Source: Malania oleifera
Taxonomy: Eukaryota; Streptophyta; Magnoliopsida; Santalales; Ximeniaceae
Direction of reading: 5' to 3'
DNA: 64,000 nucleotides
Assembly: GCF_029873635.1 (NCBI RefSeq)
Contig: NC_080420.1
Coordinates: 57,447,457 to 57,511,456, forward strand
In this document: piece after piece, positions 24,493 through 36,944 of the stretch
Numbering within the stretch: position 1 is the stretch's first letter
Layout: each line of letters opens with the position of its first letter
Translations under genes and position numbers: made by a program
Notes under the pieces: model-generated
The model's input: the letters and a program-made list of their open reading frames with translations, nothing else
Databases searched by the model: none
Told to the model about the DNA's origin: nothing

Positions 24493-25077
24493 AGGGGGAG
24501 CTCTCTCATGGGAACTTTCCAAGTCTTAGCAACTAATACTAATGTTGACTTATCTTCTTGTTGTAGACTTTGTAAAAGTTGGTTATTGATTGTGTGCACA
24601 TGTCGAATATATATCTCTTGCATGATTGTATTGAATGTAATGAATAATGATTATCATTTGTGATGCACAACTTGGCCACTTCATGATCATCTTGAAAGTT
24701 TATTTACTTGTTGGACCATACTGAACTATTTGAGTAGTTGTGGATAAACTACTAGGACATATTTAAACTCAAACAGGTTACACTTATAAAGGTTTTATTT
24801 TGGAAAGTTTGATTTACAAATGGCACTCTGCCGAAATTTTTAAAAATCTTTCCAAAATTCTTCATGTATAACTGTAATCCTTACCCATTGCCTAGGTTAT
24901 TAACTCATATGTCCCTTTTTGCTGTTGCCAAAAGGGGGAGATGGAAAGGGGAAAAAATAATGGGTAAAATGACTTTGTTTAAAAATAAAATTGGATGCTT
25001 ATTGATAGGGAGAGCCTTCTCAAGCTTAACCCTATATTTTTTCCTGTCGTATTTGTCATTATCAAAAAAGGGGAGAA
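24493..25077 (+). other. multiple polypurine tracts before the Sirevirus 3' LTR
   Basis: Purine-rich runs at 24493-24500 (AGGGGGAG), 24931-24956 (AAAGGGGGAG plus GGAAAGGGGAAAAA) and 25066-25077 (AAAAGGGGAGAA, ending at the LTR). Repeated purine tracts in this region are a known Sirevirus trait. Confidence 0.7.
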
Positions 25078-25632
25078 TGTTGACCTTATAGGTCACATCC
25101 AGTTTTGATTATGACAAATACTCATTTTATCTAATGAGAGTTTAAGGTTATGTGCAGGAACTCAGATTGAAAGATCTTAATGCACATGGAAGATAGTGAA
25201 AAGTCAAGACCCAGTAATTTCATGTTGTAATATATAATTCATTTTTGTAAAGGGTCTGTAATAGTAAATTAGGGTGTTTACTTGTAATAATCACACACGC
25301 CACATGCATGGTATAATACGTAAACTCATAATACAAATAACCTTAGAATGACCTTAGGGTTTACCCTTCGGTCAACCTTGTTAGCCAAGGTGGGGACAAA
25401 GGCAATTGGCCGAACCTTGATAACATTTCTGTCTGTCACTCTAACTTTATTGTTTTTCTGGTGCATATGTTGTTAATTAAATCACTTCATTTAGTTTCTA
25501 ATATATTTATATTACTTGCACTAGATTGACCATAGGGTTGTGAACATACTACTGTTAGGAAGAATACCTAGGGGTTAAATTTTTAAAATACCAATTCACC
25601 CCCCCCCCTCTTGGGATCATAGTAAAGCTAAC

Positions 25633-25633
<1 letters not shown>
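25078..25633 (+). repeat. Sirevirus 3' LTR
   Basis: 556 bp, TGTTGACC...CTAACA. It matches both ends of the 5' LTR but does not contain the palindrome cluster. Confidence 0.9.
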
Positions 25634-25689
<56 letters not shown>

Positions 25690-25735
25690 CGTGCGCGCGT
25701 GTGGTTGTGTGTGTATAGTTGTAATTATATATATA
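25634..25735. repeat. (TA)n(TG)n(CG)n compound microsatellite
   Basis: TA, then TG, then alternating GCGCGC/GTGCGCGC, then TG and TA. Alternating purine-pyrimidine DNA of this kind can adopt Z-form. It is the right flank of the Sirevirus and probably continued the mosaic at 16862-17519 before insertion. Confidence 0.9.
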
Positions 25736-25845
25736 TATTGTATGTATATATGTGAACAATTACATGTATATTATATGTACTTGTGCATTGTTTATATATG
25801 TATATTGTGTATACTGTTACATATTAGGCATATATTTCCCACTTC

Positions 25846-28450
25846 TGCATATAGATGTCTTGGTTAATAATGCTGCAGGGATTTCTACCTTTTCTTTCAT
25901 GGATGATTTCTCAAGATATAATCAAATCAAGATGGAACCCAAAGATAAGGAGAAAACCACGTTCATTATCTTATGGGGAACCTTTTGTTACAAAGTCATA
26001 CCATTTGGGTTAAAGAACGCGGGGGCAACATATCAGAGAGTCATGGTAACATTATTCCATGACATTATGAATGAATAAATGAAGGTATATGTGAATGATA
26101 TTTTCGTCAAATCCCGAGATAAAAGGATCATATAGTGAACTTGAGGAAGCTATTCAATAGATTGAGAAAATATCAGCTTAAGTTAAATACAAAAAAGAAT
26201 AACCTTGAAAGATGGAATGAGGAATGCTAACAAGCCTTTGAAAAGATTAAAGATATCTTTTGAATCCACCTGTGTTAGTCTCTCCGATGCCTAGAAGACC
26301 ACTTATTTTGTATTTGGCAATGTCAAGACATTCGATGGGGTGTGTATTGGGGCAGCATGATCCTTCGAGAAGAAAAGAGCAAGTGATTTATTATTTGAGT
26401 AATAAGTTCACAGAATGTGAGGCAAGGTACTCAAATTTGGAGAAAACTTGTTACGCATTGGTATAAGTTGTTAATAGATTAAGGCTATATACCCTATATT
26501 ACACCACATGGTTAATTTCCACAATGGACCCAATAAAGTATGTTTTTGAAAAACCAATGGTGACCAGTCGAGTGACCACATGGAAAATGTTACTTACAGT
26601 GCACAATATTTTTATGTTACAAGGAAGGCCATAAAGGGAAGCACAGTGGCAGAATAATTAGCAAACAGGGCCATTAATAATCATCAGCCAATGGAATTTG
26701 ATTTTCCACATAAGGATATCAATGTGGTAGATCAAGTTGAAGAAAGTCAATATGAATGGACCATTCTTTTTTTATGGAGCGTCGAATGTTTTGGGATATG
26801 GAATAGGAGTTGTGTTGATGTCACCTAGAGATAAATATTTTCTAGTCACAACAAAACTCTTATGTCCATGTACCCACAGCATAACAGAATATGAGACATG
26901 TATTTTGGGTTTGCAAGTTGTACTTGACAAAGAGGTCAGAAAGTTTACAGTGATAGGTGATTCAACTTTGGTAATATACCAATTAAAAGGAGAATGGAAA
27001 ACTCAAGATACCAAGCTAATTCCTTATCATCAATTCATCCTTAAAATGGCAAAATAATTCAACAAAATTGAATTTCATCACTGGCCCAGAGAGAACAACT
27101 AGATTCTTGATACCTTAGCAACATTGGCTGCAATGTTCAAAGTAGAGCCTAGGGTGGAAATTGAACCAATTCGCGTAAGGGTACAGAATAAGCCAACATA
27201 ATGTGTGGTGGCAAAAGAAATTGATGGAAAGCCTTGGTTCCATGATATAAAGCAATACATCCAAAAGCAAGAATATCTTATAGGGCGTCAAAAAAATGAT
27301 CAAAGGACAATTCAGAGGTTAGCTATGTGATTTTTCTTAGATGGAGATGTGTTTTATAAAATAAGCCATGATATGACACTCTTACACGATGTTGAATCAA
27401 AAGAGGCATAGCAGATTATGCAAGAAGTACACGAAGAGATTTGTGGTACACATATAGGAGAACATTCATTGGCTTAGAAAATTCTAAGATTTAGATATTA
27501 TTGGCTGACCATGGAAAGGGATTGTATAAGTTATGTAAGAAAATGTCACAAATGTCAGATTTATGGGGATTGTATAAAACCCCCCACCACTTCAACTTTG
27601 TGTGTTATCCACACCGTGTCCTTTTTTAGCTTGGGGCATAAATGTTATTAGACCAATAACCCCAAAAGCAAGAAATGGTCATTGATTCATTATTTCACGA
27701 AGTGGGTGGAAGCAGCCTCCTATTCAAGTGTTACTCAAAATGTGATCAATCATTTTATTCGCAAGGAGATAATATGCATATATGGGACCAAGAAAAGAAT
27801 AATCTTAGACAATGCCAAGAATTTGAAAAATAAGGTAATGACGAGGTTGTGTACCCAATTCAAAGTCAAACATCATAATTCAGCACCTTACCAACCTCAA
27901 ATGAATGGAGTAGTTGAAGCAGCTGACAAGAATATCAAAAATATCTTGGGAAAGATGACAGATGCTTACAGAGATTGGCATGAGAAGTTACCTTTTTCTT
28001 TGTTGGCATATAGGACAACAATTCGAACTTCTACTGGGATAACTCCTTATTCGTTAGTATATGGAATGGAGGCAATTGTTTTAGTTAAAGTTTAGATACC
28101 GTCTTTGCGGGCTCTGAAGGAAGTAAAATTGGAGAGGCTAAACGGGTAAAAGTAGGATATGATAAACTAAATCTTATTGAGAAGAAGAAGTTGACTACGT
28201 TGGTTCATAGACAGCTCTATCAAAGAAGGATGATGAAAGCTTTTAACAAAAAGGTGCGACCTCGACAATTCTGAGAAGGAGATTTGGTTTTGAAGAATAC
28301 TTTGCCAATCCATAGTGACTCTCGTGAAAAATGAACTCCGAATTATGAGGAACCTTATGTTGTAAAGAAGACCTTTTCATGAGGAGCATTGTTGTTAGCT
28401 AATATGGATGGAAATGATCTACTACATCCTATCAATTCATATGCTGTAAA
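25846..28450 (+). pseudogene. Tat/Ogre-like pol region (fossil)
   Basis: RT near 25890-26100 (CYKVIPFGLKNAGATYQRVM), Ty3-type RNase H near 26260-26470 (YYLSNKFTECEARYSNLEK), and a second archaeal-type RNase H near 26750-27060 (ITEYETCILGLQVVLD, VIGDSTLVIYQLKGEWKTQD). Integrase near 27660-28100 includes HYFTKWVEAASYSSVT and NSAPYQPQMNGVVEAADKNI. Broken in many places. Confidence 0.8.
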
Positions 28451-29486
28451 ATATATATATTGCTTGATATTATGTGTACTTCTTGATGAAATTAATGAAC
28501 AAATTTCTTCACTTTCTTTTCTAAAATCATGATTAGTGCCTTATGGGTATAATAATTACTTTCTGATTATATAATAGGTGGCTATCTTTGGTCAGCTAGT
28601 ATGCCCAAAAAATTATCAAATAATGCATTTACCATGTGATAACCCATTTTAGACTAAATTTTAAACCAACATTTTCTTAAAGTCAATTTACCAAAAATTC
28701 AACCTGGGTTTGGATTTCATAGTGTTTGACAATTCATTTGAGATAATGATTAATGCAAAAGGGATGGCAGGCCATCTTTTTGCTACCCAAAAGAAAATTA
28801 AAAAAAAATAAAATCCTTTTCTAGCGCTGTTGAACTTGAAAAATTTATTGAATACACCATCAAAGGATCACCCCCTACACTAGGATAATTTCAGGAAGGT
28901 TAATATAAAGCCCCAAGTAAATTCCAAATAAAAAGGAGAATCAATATCTCTTCACAAAAGGAAAAGCAAAAAGGGAGGCAAGAGAAAAAGAAAAAGATAA
29001 TAATAAGGAAAAAAAATGAGGGGCATACTTCATAGGTGATCCTAGACCAATGTTACCTTGGATAAAATTTAGAATTTTGAGCCTTATTAAATCCTTTTCT
29101 TCTTTAGTCAATAGCCACAGCCCATATCATAATCCAAAAGGAAAGTACTCACCTTATTAGTATGTGTCAGTACCTCAAATGATTTGTCAAACTTGTTAGA
29201 GTTCAAACAATATTTTGACCTTATCCTAATAAGGTACGTAGGCATCTTGTTCAAAGAATAAATTCAGTCAAGTTTTTCCACCATTAGGGACATAAATGTT
29301 ATTCTGGGAAGGGGTGTTTGAGCCTTAGTTTTTTTTTTTTTTTTTTCTAGAAACTCGTATCCTTAGTCTATGTTTCTTCCCGTATCTTAAAGCACACCTT
29401 GAGATTGGAATACTAATCAAAATACCCAATAATACACTTATTACAATTTAGGATGGAAAGGCTGAAATGGGTTAGGGAGCACAAAT
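28451..29486. other. Tat/Ogre-like internal untranslated region, first part
   Basis: AT-rich with no domain recognised. A (T)n tract occurs near 29330. The sequence continues after the nested solo LTR at 37499. Confidence 0.45.
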
Positions 29487-30165
29487 TGTAACGATCCCAA
29501 AAATAATATGTGTGTAAGTGTAATCCTATAATAATAATAATAATTAATATTATATTAAATTAATTAACTAAATAAACAAATAAAATGAATAGTATTATAA
29601 TGATAATGATAACTTATTAGAATAAGATATATATATATATATATATAAAATATTAATGTAATATAGTAACTATATATATATATATCATCAAACCTTTAGA
29701 AGACTTCTCCTGAATTCAAGAAGAACCTCCCCCAGCCGAATTGAATCTCTCTTTCTCTCTCCTCACTATCTCTCTCTCTCTCTCTCTACAATTTTTCGTC
29801 ATTTTTCAGTCAAATCAAAAAACGAACACCACCACAGCATCCTAACAACAATCCTTAACAAGTTAGCAAGAGTAAGATCGTCATTTGGGGATCCTAGGCA
29901 CCACTCCAAAGCTAAAGTAAGGGAAATACATTATGTCAGTTATTTTCAGAAAAATTAACTGATTAAATTGTGGTTTTTGATTATTAAATTGTAGTATTTG
30001 ATTAAATTAGATTTTTTGGAATATTTTGGAATTAAGTTAAACTGCAAGGAATTGATTATATCAGAGTTTTGGGGATATAATGGAATTAAATTAATAGGTG
30101 AATAAAATATATTTTTTTCCCAAGCAGTTGTATATTATAGTTTATTACTCAAACTGTGTGGCATG

Positions 30166-30379
30166 TGTAAAGACCCGAAAATTTAAAATGATTAAAATAA
30201 TTTTAAAATAATAATAAATAAAATAAAAAATAAAAGGAATGACATGGGAAAAAAATTAAAAAAATTTATTTAAATTAAAAAAAATAAAAATTAAAGAAAT
30301 TTAATTAAATTAAGATAAATTAAATAACTAAATTACTAGTTGTTAAATTAAATATTATTGCATTGGATTTTAAAAAATA

Positions 30380-30430
<51 letters not shown>

Positions 30431-31708
30431 AAGTAAAGAAGATAAGAAGATAAGAAGATAAGAAGAAGGAGAAGGAAGAAGAAACAGACCTGCGCCCCCC
30501 CTCCCCCCCTCTACACTAAATTTTTTTAAAATTCGTCTTCGTCTCTCTCCTTCTCTCAATTTCTCGGTGAATTTGCAGCGGATTGGGAAATGGAAGGTGC
30601 GTTGGATTCCTAGTTCTACTGCCGACATTTCTACTGAGCAGATTGGTCGTGGGAACGGCTTAGGCACTGCTCCTGAGGAAAGGTAATTTTTTCCCATTTT
30701 CTCAATTTTGCTTTAAATCTACTGTTAAATCGGTGAACGGGTACCACCGCGTGGTCCTAATTGTCATCGTCGTCATTTTGACATAGGTAATTTTTCAATT
30801 GAGATTTTCTAGGCCCTTCTCCAAAGCGATAGTGGGATTTGGGAAATTTGGCAAATTAGTTAAATTTACGGGTATAACTGTAAATTGAAAATTATGACCC
30901 TAGAAAATATTTAAATAGTATGTTATTTAGGAATAATTTAAATGGAATTAGAGTTTTTGATTCAGAGCTCGGGTAAGCACCACGGGTGTAATTTTGGGCC
31001 CCGTAGGCATAATTTAGAAAATTAAGTGGAAGTGTTAAATATTAGTTTAAATGTTAATTTGGGGTGTGTGGAACCTAGGGAAGGCTAGATTGGTAGTATT
31101 TTGGGGAAATGAATTAATTAATTTGGGAAATTTAGTAATTTGATTATATTTAAAGGTATATTGTTATATAGAGATTATGATTATATTTTCTGCTGCGTAT
31201 GTTATGTTAATTATGGATTATCAGGGATTTGTTATATGATGATTTGCAAATGAAATAAAAATGATATCTATTTATCTCATGTTGGCCACACGCTATTTTA
31301 ATATGTATGTTTCTGAGATGTGTCTCACCCGAATATGATTATTTCTTTTCAGGACATCCTCGAGGTCGGGCTTAGAGAGCTCGAGGGTTGTTAACCTTTT
31401 GAGGATTGCATAAAGAGAAAGGGTATATTTTTATATACTTTGGGAGAATGTAAATATTTATGTTTTAAGTTTTTATGTTTTAAGTCTGTTGAGAACGGAA
31501 TGGTTGTGAAAATACTGAAATGCTTTTGGAGATGTATGTATATATGGAAATACAGGTGTTGGATGGATACTTAGTAAACTCTGGTATTATAATATATTAT
31601 GGAGATTTTGTCTATGTTTTCCGCTACATATGATATGGATGAGGGATTATCAAGGATTTTAGCAGGTATAACGCGCCGGACCCGGGTTTAAGGGTTCGGG
31701 GCATTACA
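30166..31708 (+). repeat. family B 5' LTR
   Basis: 1,543 bp, TGTAAAGACC...CATTACA. Contains a (TA)n tract at about 30381-30424 and a CT-rich leader-like block near 30540. Shorter than its 3' partner. Confidence 0.85.
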
Positions 31709-31711
31709 TAT

Positions 31712-31721
31712 GGTATCAGAT
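31712..31721 (+). other. family B primer-binding site
   Basis: TGGTATCAGA (initiator-Met tRNA type), three bases after the 5' LTR. Confidence 0.75.
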
Positions 31722-32073
31722 CTAGGTTTTGGGATTTTGAGAATTTAGGAAATGATTTATACTAGAGTATAGGAATGAGTTATGATAAAAAATAGGAGAT
31801 GGGTAGGTTAGTCATTGAGAAGTAGGCATGGTGTAGGGAAGTATAGGATTTTGTCTTATAACTTGGAGGCAGAAATCCCTTGGCGAACTTTTGTGATTTT
31901 TTGATTCAGTCGACGGTTTCAGAAAACCATGGTAAATCCATCAACGGTGATGTTTCCTAACCGTGAGATTGGTCCTTATGTGTGGATTTTGGATTTTATT
32001 TGATTTAATTTAATGATTATGTTGTTTGAAGTTATGATATGGAATTCTTATCTCTTCTCTGTCCTTTTTCAGG

Positions 32074-33120
32074 ATGGATTCTGGAGATGAAAATGTAGGG
32101 GTTGAGGAAAGGGAAGGTTCTGATACTTCCAGTGAAAAGAACATAGATACCTCTAAGGTGCTACGGGGTGTAGTCCGCCAGGTTAGGGCAGAGATGAAGA
32201 AGGAACCTATAGAACCGAACTATCCACCAGCAGGTCAGGGCTGCAGTATTAAAGAATTTATGAGGATGAACCCTCCAGCCTTTACAAGAAGACCCGATCC
32301 AGTGGTTGCGAAAAATTGGGTACAGGAGATAGAAGAGATTATGGTTGTACTCGACTGCACCGACAAGCGGAAGGTCCATTATGCTGCCTTTAAAATGATA
32401 GGAGAGGCGAAGAGCTGGTGGTGTTTAGTGAAGCTGCTAGAGGATCAGAGGACCATAAAGATAGCCCTTACCTGGGAGAGATTCAAGGAGCTGTTCTTTG
32501 ACAGGTATTTTCCTTCATCTGTCAGAGAGGAAAAGATTGAAGAGTTCACCAATTTGACCCAGGGGGATATGACAGTTGCAAATTATGCGGCTATGTTTGT
32601 ATAACTGTCACGCTTTGCTCCCTTTCTGATCCCAAATGAAGCAAGGAAAGTTAGGAAATTTGAGAAAGGCCTGAGGCGCAGGATTTATGAGCTAGTGGTC
32701 GGGTTTCAGGTTCAGAATTTTTCAGAATTAGTTGATAAGGCATCGGTGTTGGATAAGAGTATTCAGGGCAGCACTGAGCCTTCAGAGCATAAGAAGAGAC
32801 CTGCACCATCTGCTTTTCAGTCTGAGGCCAGTCAGGGACCAGCAAAGAAAGGAAAGGAAACAGTAGGCTCTGTATGTCCAAAGTGTAATAAGAGACATAG
32901 GGGCGAATGCTGGTTTGGCACTCCGAATTGCTTCAGGTGCGGTAAGCCAGGGCATATCAAGAAGGATTGTCGGGAACCATTGCCTATTGTAGCTTATCAG
33001 AATCAAGACCATGGAAAACAGCAGGTACCACTTGGAAGAGGCGGTCCACCCCGGCTGTACACACTTCAAGCTGAGGAGGATGCTATCAGGGATGCAAGTA
33101 TAAAAGTATATTTAAGATAA
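32074..33120 (+). pseudogene. family B gag region (fossil)
   Basis: An acidic N-terminus, then the Retrotrans_gag core (NPPAFTRRPDPVVAKNWVQE, GEAKSWW, LTWERFKELFFDRYFP) at about 32260-32600. A zinc knuckle CFRCGKPGHIKKDC lies near 32934-32975. The core resembles gag of the Tekay/Del type of Gypsy element. It is followed directly by an AT-rich untranslated stretch and the purine tract, with no pol. Confidence 0.85.
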
Positions 33121-33262
33121 TGATGATTTAATTTAATGATGAATGATTGAATGATTAATATGATGATATGTATGTTGACTTTTTATAGTGATTGTTAGCA
33201 AATGAATTTAAGTAAGATGAAGGGATTATTATTTAGTAAAATTTCGAGGAGGAAATTTCTTA

Positions 33263-33273
33263 AGGAGGGAGAA
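33263..33273 (+). other. family B polypurine tract
   Basis: AGGAGGGAGAA immediately before the 3' LTR, in the position used to prime plus-strand synthesis. Confidence 0.75.
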
Positions 33274-33506
33274 TGTAAAGACCCGAAAATTTAAAAGGAT
33301 TAAAATAATTTTTAAAAAAATAATAAATAAAATAACAAATAAATAAATAAAAGGAATGATGTGGGAAAAAATTTAAAAAATTTATTTTAATTAAAAAAAT
33401 AAAAATTAAAGAAATTAAATTAAATTATGATAAATTAAATAACTAAATTACTAGTTGTTAAATTAAATATTATTGCATTGGATTTAAAAAAATAATAATT
33501 AAAATA

Positions 33507-33544
<38 letters not shown>

Positions 33545-36195
33545 AAAGTAAAGAAGATAAGAAGATAAGAAGAAGGAAGAAGAAGAAGAAAGAAAAAGAA
33601 GAAACAAACCTGCGCCCCCCCCCCCCCCCCCCTCTATGAAGTAAAGAAGATAAGAAGATAAGAAGAAGAAGAAAGAAGAAACAGACTTGCGGGCGCCCCC
33701 CCCCCCCCCCCTTTCTGCACTAAATTTTTTTAAAATTCCTACGCCAGCCACTCCGTCTCCGTCTCTCTCCTTCTCTCAATTTCTTGACGAATTTGCAGCA
33801 GATCGGGAAACAGAATGTGCCATTGGATTCCAGGTTCTACTGCCAACATTTCTACTGGAGCAGATTGGTCGTGGGAACGACTTAAGCACTGCTCTTGGGG
33901 AAAGGTAATTTTTCCCTATTTTCTCAATTTTGCTTCAAATCTACTGTTAAATCGGTGAACAGGTACCACCGCGTGGTCCTAGTTGTCGTCGTCGTCATTT
34001 TGACGTAGGTAATTTTTCAATTGAGATTTTCTAGGCCCTACTCCAAAGCGATAGTGGGATTTAGAAAATTTGGCAAATTAGTTAAATTTACGGGTATAAC
34101 TGTAAATTGAAAATTATGACCCTAGAAAATATTTAAATTATATGTTATTTAGGAATAATTTAAATGGAATTAGAGTTTTTGATTCAGGGCTCGGGTAAGC
34201 GCCGCAGGTGTAATTTTGGGCCCCGCAGACGTAATTTAGAAAACTAAGTGGGAGTGTTAAATATTAATTTAAATGTTAATTTGAGGTGTATGGAGCCTAG
34301 GGAAGGCTAGATTGGTAGTATTTTGGGAAAATGAATTAATTAATTTGGAAAATTTGGTAATTTGGCTATATTTAAGGGTATATTTATTTATTTAGAATTT
34401 ATGGGCCTAGAAATATTAAAATAATATTTTATTCGGGATTAATTACATGGAACTAGAATTTTTTATTCAGGATCCGGGTGAGCGCCATAGGTATCTTTTC
34501 GGAGTCCCTGTCGGTGTAGTTCGAGAATTCAGGTAAGGGGGAAATTTATATATTAAATTAGGTTTTTCATGAATTAAAAACGAACATGTGTTATTTATGT
34601 ATATATGTTTTTTATGTGGGTTTAAAATGTCAGCCATGAAATTTATGTTTTTGGAGCCTAAGATTGTTGATATAGTTATGTATGTGTGAAAGTAAACGAA
34701 CGAAAGTGAAATAAATTTTCTAAGGAATTATATAAGAAATGAAATGTATTTTGAGCACATAAATGTTAAATGTGGGTTGGTTTATTTATAAGAAATATGT
34801 ATGAATTTTACTGCTAAATTGTGTGGCATGAGAATCTGTGCAAATTGTATGTTAAATGTATAAGATGCAGGCTAAGTAAGTAAAGCAATGAGAATAAAAT
34901 ATGATATGGACAATGTTGCCTGTGTATGTAAATGCAATCATGTAAAGGTATGACAGCTGAAAGCCGGGTTAGCAGATCTAGCTCATTTCTATGTGGACTG
35001 ACTGATGACAGCTAAAAGGAGCTGTGTTAGATTCTAGCGCATTTCTATGTGGACTAACAAATGACGGCTAAAGAGCGGCTATTGTACAAAGGAATGAAAT
35101 GAAAATGTTATGAAATGAAATGACAAGGAATGACAATGCAATGAAATGAAATGTGAAATTTGAATGATACAAATGGGAAAGAGTCACTTAAAGTGAAACA
35201 CAAGGAAATGTTAAGTTATGAACATGAAAGAATGTGAATGATTGAATAATGATGGAAAGAATGATGTATTATGATATTAGAAGTATTTAGTATTTATGTA
35301 TGTAGAACATGTTACGTTTAGGCGGGGCGCACCCTTCGCCTGAGGGTTTACTGAATAAGGCAAGTGCACTAGTAGCTTCAGATGTGGCAGTAGCTGCATA
35401 ACGCACTAGGGCAGAGGGAACCTACTTATATGGGCGGTAGGATTCCCTATCCTTAGAGTCTTTGCCGGTAAACTATTGTTGAACTATGTGAGTACGAGAT
35501 TAATCTACTATTTCAGGGCTTACTGAGTAAGGTGAGTGCTCTGATATGTTTTAATTGTGACCTTAGGGTTACCTAAGTATCAGAGCGGAGGGGTGCTACT
35601 TGTATGGGCAGGTAATCACCCCTATCCTTGGGTAATCTCATGGGTTAAATATTTGCATGTGATAGTTTAGATTTAGAAAACGATTTCAACGTTATATGAT
35701 GATTTGCAAATGAAATAAAAATTATATCTATTTATCTCATGTTGGCCACAAGCTGTTTTAATATGTATGTTTCTTCCCTTACTGAGATGTGTCTCACCCG
35801 AATATGATTATTTCTTTTTAGGATATCCTCGAGGTCGGGCTTAGAGAGCTCAAGGGTTTTAACCTTCTGAGGATTGTATAAAGAGAAAGGGTATATTTTT
35901 ATATACTTTGGGGGAATGTAAATATTTATGTTTTAAGTTTTTACGTTTTAAGTCTGTTGAGAATAGAATGGTTGTGAAAATACTGAAATGCTTTTGAAGA
36001 TGTATGTATATATGGAAATGCAAGTGTTGGATGGACACTTTGAATTATAGATAGAAATTAGTAAACTCTGGTATTATATTATATTATGGATATTTTGTCT
36101 ATGTTTTCCGCTACATATGATATGGATTATGGATTATCAAGGATTTCAGCAGGTATAACGCACCGGACCCGGGTGTAAGGGTTCGGGGTGTTACA
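33274..36195 (+). repeat. family B 3' LTR
   Basis: 2,922 bp, TGTAAAGACC...GTTACA. It has a region in common with the solo LTR at 41336-43757 (the GTGTCTCACCCGAATATG block and the 'ATGACAGCTGAAAG' tract). Confidence 0.85.
33540..33720 (+). repeat. local duplication ending in poly-C runs
   Basis: An AAGTAAAGAAGATAAGAAG purine block followed by a poly-C run occurs twice: (C)18 at 33615-33632 and (C)16 at 33696-33711. The other LTR has one such block. Run lengths should be treated as approximate. Confidence 0.7.
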
Positions 36196-36349
36196 ACATG
36201 AGTATGATTATTTTTATTGTATAAATCAGCATGTTAGATTATTTTCTAAATAAACAAAATGCGTACGATTTGGTGATGATTTTCAGGAAATGTGGTAAAA
36301 AATTATGGAATTATGATATGATTATATATATATATATATATATATATGC

Positions 36350-36412
36350 ATGGTTGTGTGCCGATGATAAATGGCTGTGTGCCGATGATAAATGGTTGTG
36401 TGCCGATTATGA
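36350..36412 (+). repeat. 21-bp tandem triplication
   Basis: Three units of ATGG(T/C)TGTGTGCCGATGATAA at 36350, 36371 and 36392, the last slightly diverged, directly after a (TA)n tract in the family A LTR. Confidence 0.85.
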
Positions 36413-36893
36413 TATAATGGTTTTATGAAAATTATGAAATGACAGATTTTATATAAATTTATGAAAAATGTGATAAAGTTACAACTTGAATATATGAAAT
36501 ATGCTATATGTTATCAGAACTCCGATGGACTAGATATGATTCATATTGAGAGCACGGTACCGTTGCTAGTATGATGTGTCAATGCAACCACACTGCTCAG
36601 ATAGGTTGTTGGTATGGAATGGTCGATTGGGCCTAAGTAGAGCTCCTCTTAAAAGGCATTCTAGGAGACCCGTTATGAAGAATTTTTTGGGATAGGGTAG
36701 GCAAATCGTACTTACAGACATGACTATATTGACTTAGCACTGGTCAGCGGCCTGATGCAAAGTCCCGCCTTCAGACCACACAACCCGATCATATGGAGTG
36801 ATTACATGATGAGATGTATGGAAGTCCCAGGATATATATCACAGATGACCTTCAGATATAGAGTTGTTCATTATGATAAGTATGCTATGATGA

Positions 36894-36944
36894 AAGTATG
36901 TATTTTCCATATATATATATATATATATATATGGAAAATACATA

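Larger units (their letters stand above)
17520..25633 (+). mobile_element. Sirevirus-type Copia LTR retrotransposon fossil
   Basis: LTRs at 17520-19646 and 25078-25633 both begin TGTTGACCTTATAGGTCA and end GTAAAGCTAACA. An initiator-Met primer-binding site (TGGTATCAGAGCCA) starts at 19649. Flanks are TATAT on both sides, fitting a 5-bp duplication but weak because the target is a (TA)n tract. The long gag with CX2CX4HX4C and an 'EVANLCLMAHEDE' tail, the LTR palindrome cluster and several purine tracts before the 3' LTR all fit the Sirevirus lineage. It is broken, with roughly eight to ten interruptions. About 26 differences in the first ~300 aligned LTR bases suggest a few million years. Confidence 0.9.
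30166..36195 (+). mobile_element. gag-only (TR-GAG-like) non-autonomous Gypsy element, family B, fossil
   Basis: LTRs at 30166-31708 and 33274-36195 both begin TGTAAAGACCCGAAAA and end GGGTTCGGGG(C/T)(A/G)TTACA. A primer-binding site TGGTATCAGA follows the 5' LTR at 31712, and a GGAGGGAGAA purine tract precedes the 3' LTR. The 1,565 bp internal region holds a gag with zinc knuckle and no protease, RT, RNase H or integrase. Flanks GCATG and ACATG fit a 5-bp duplication with one mismatch. About one coding interruption is visible. LTR divergence is about 5-6% by eye, the youngest LTR element in the window. Confidence 0.8.
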
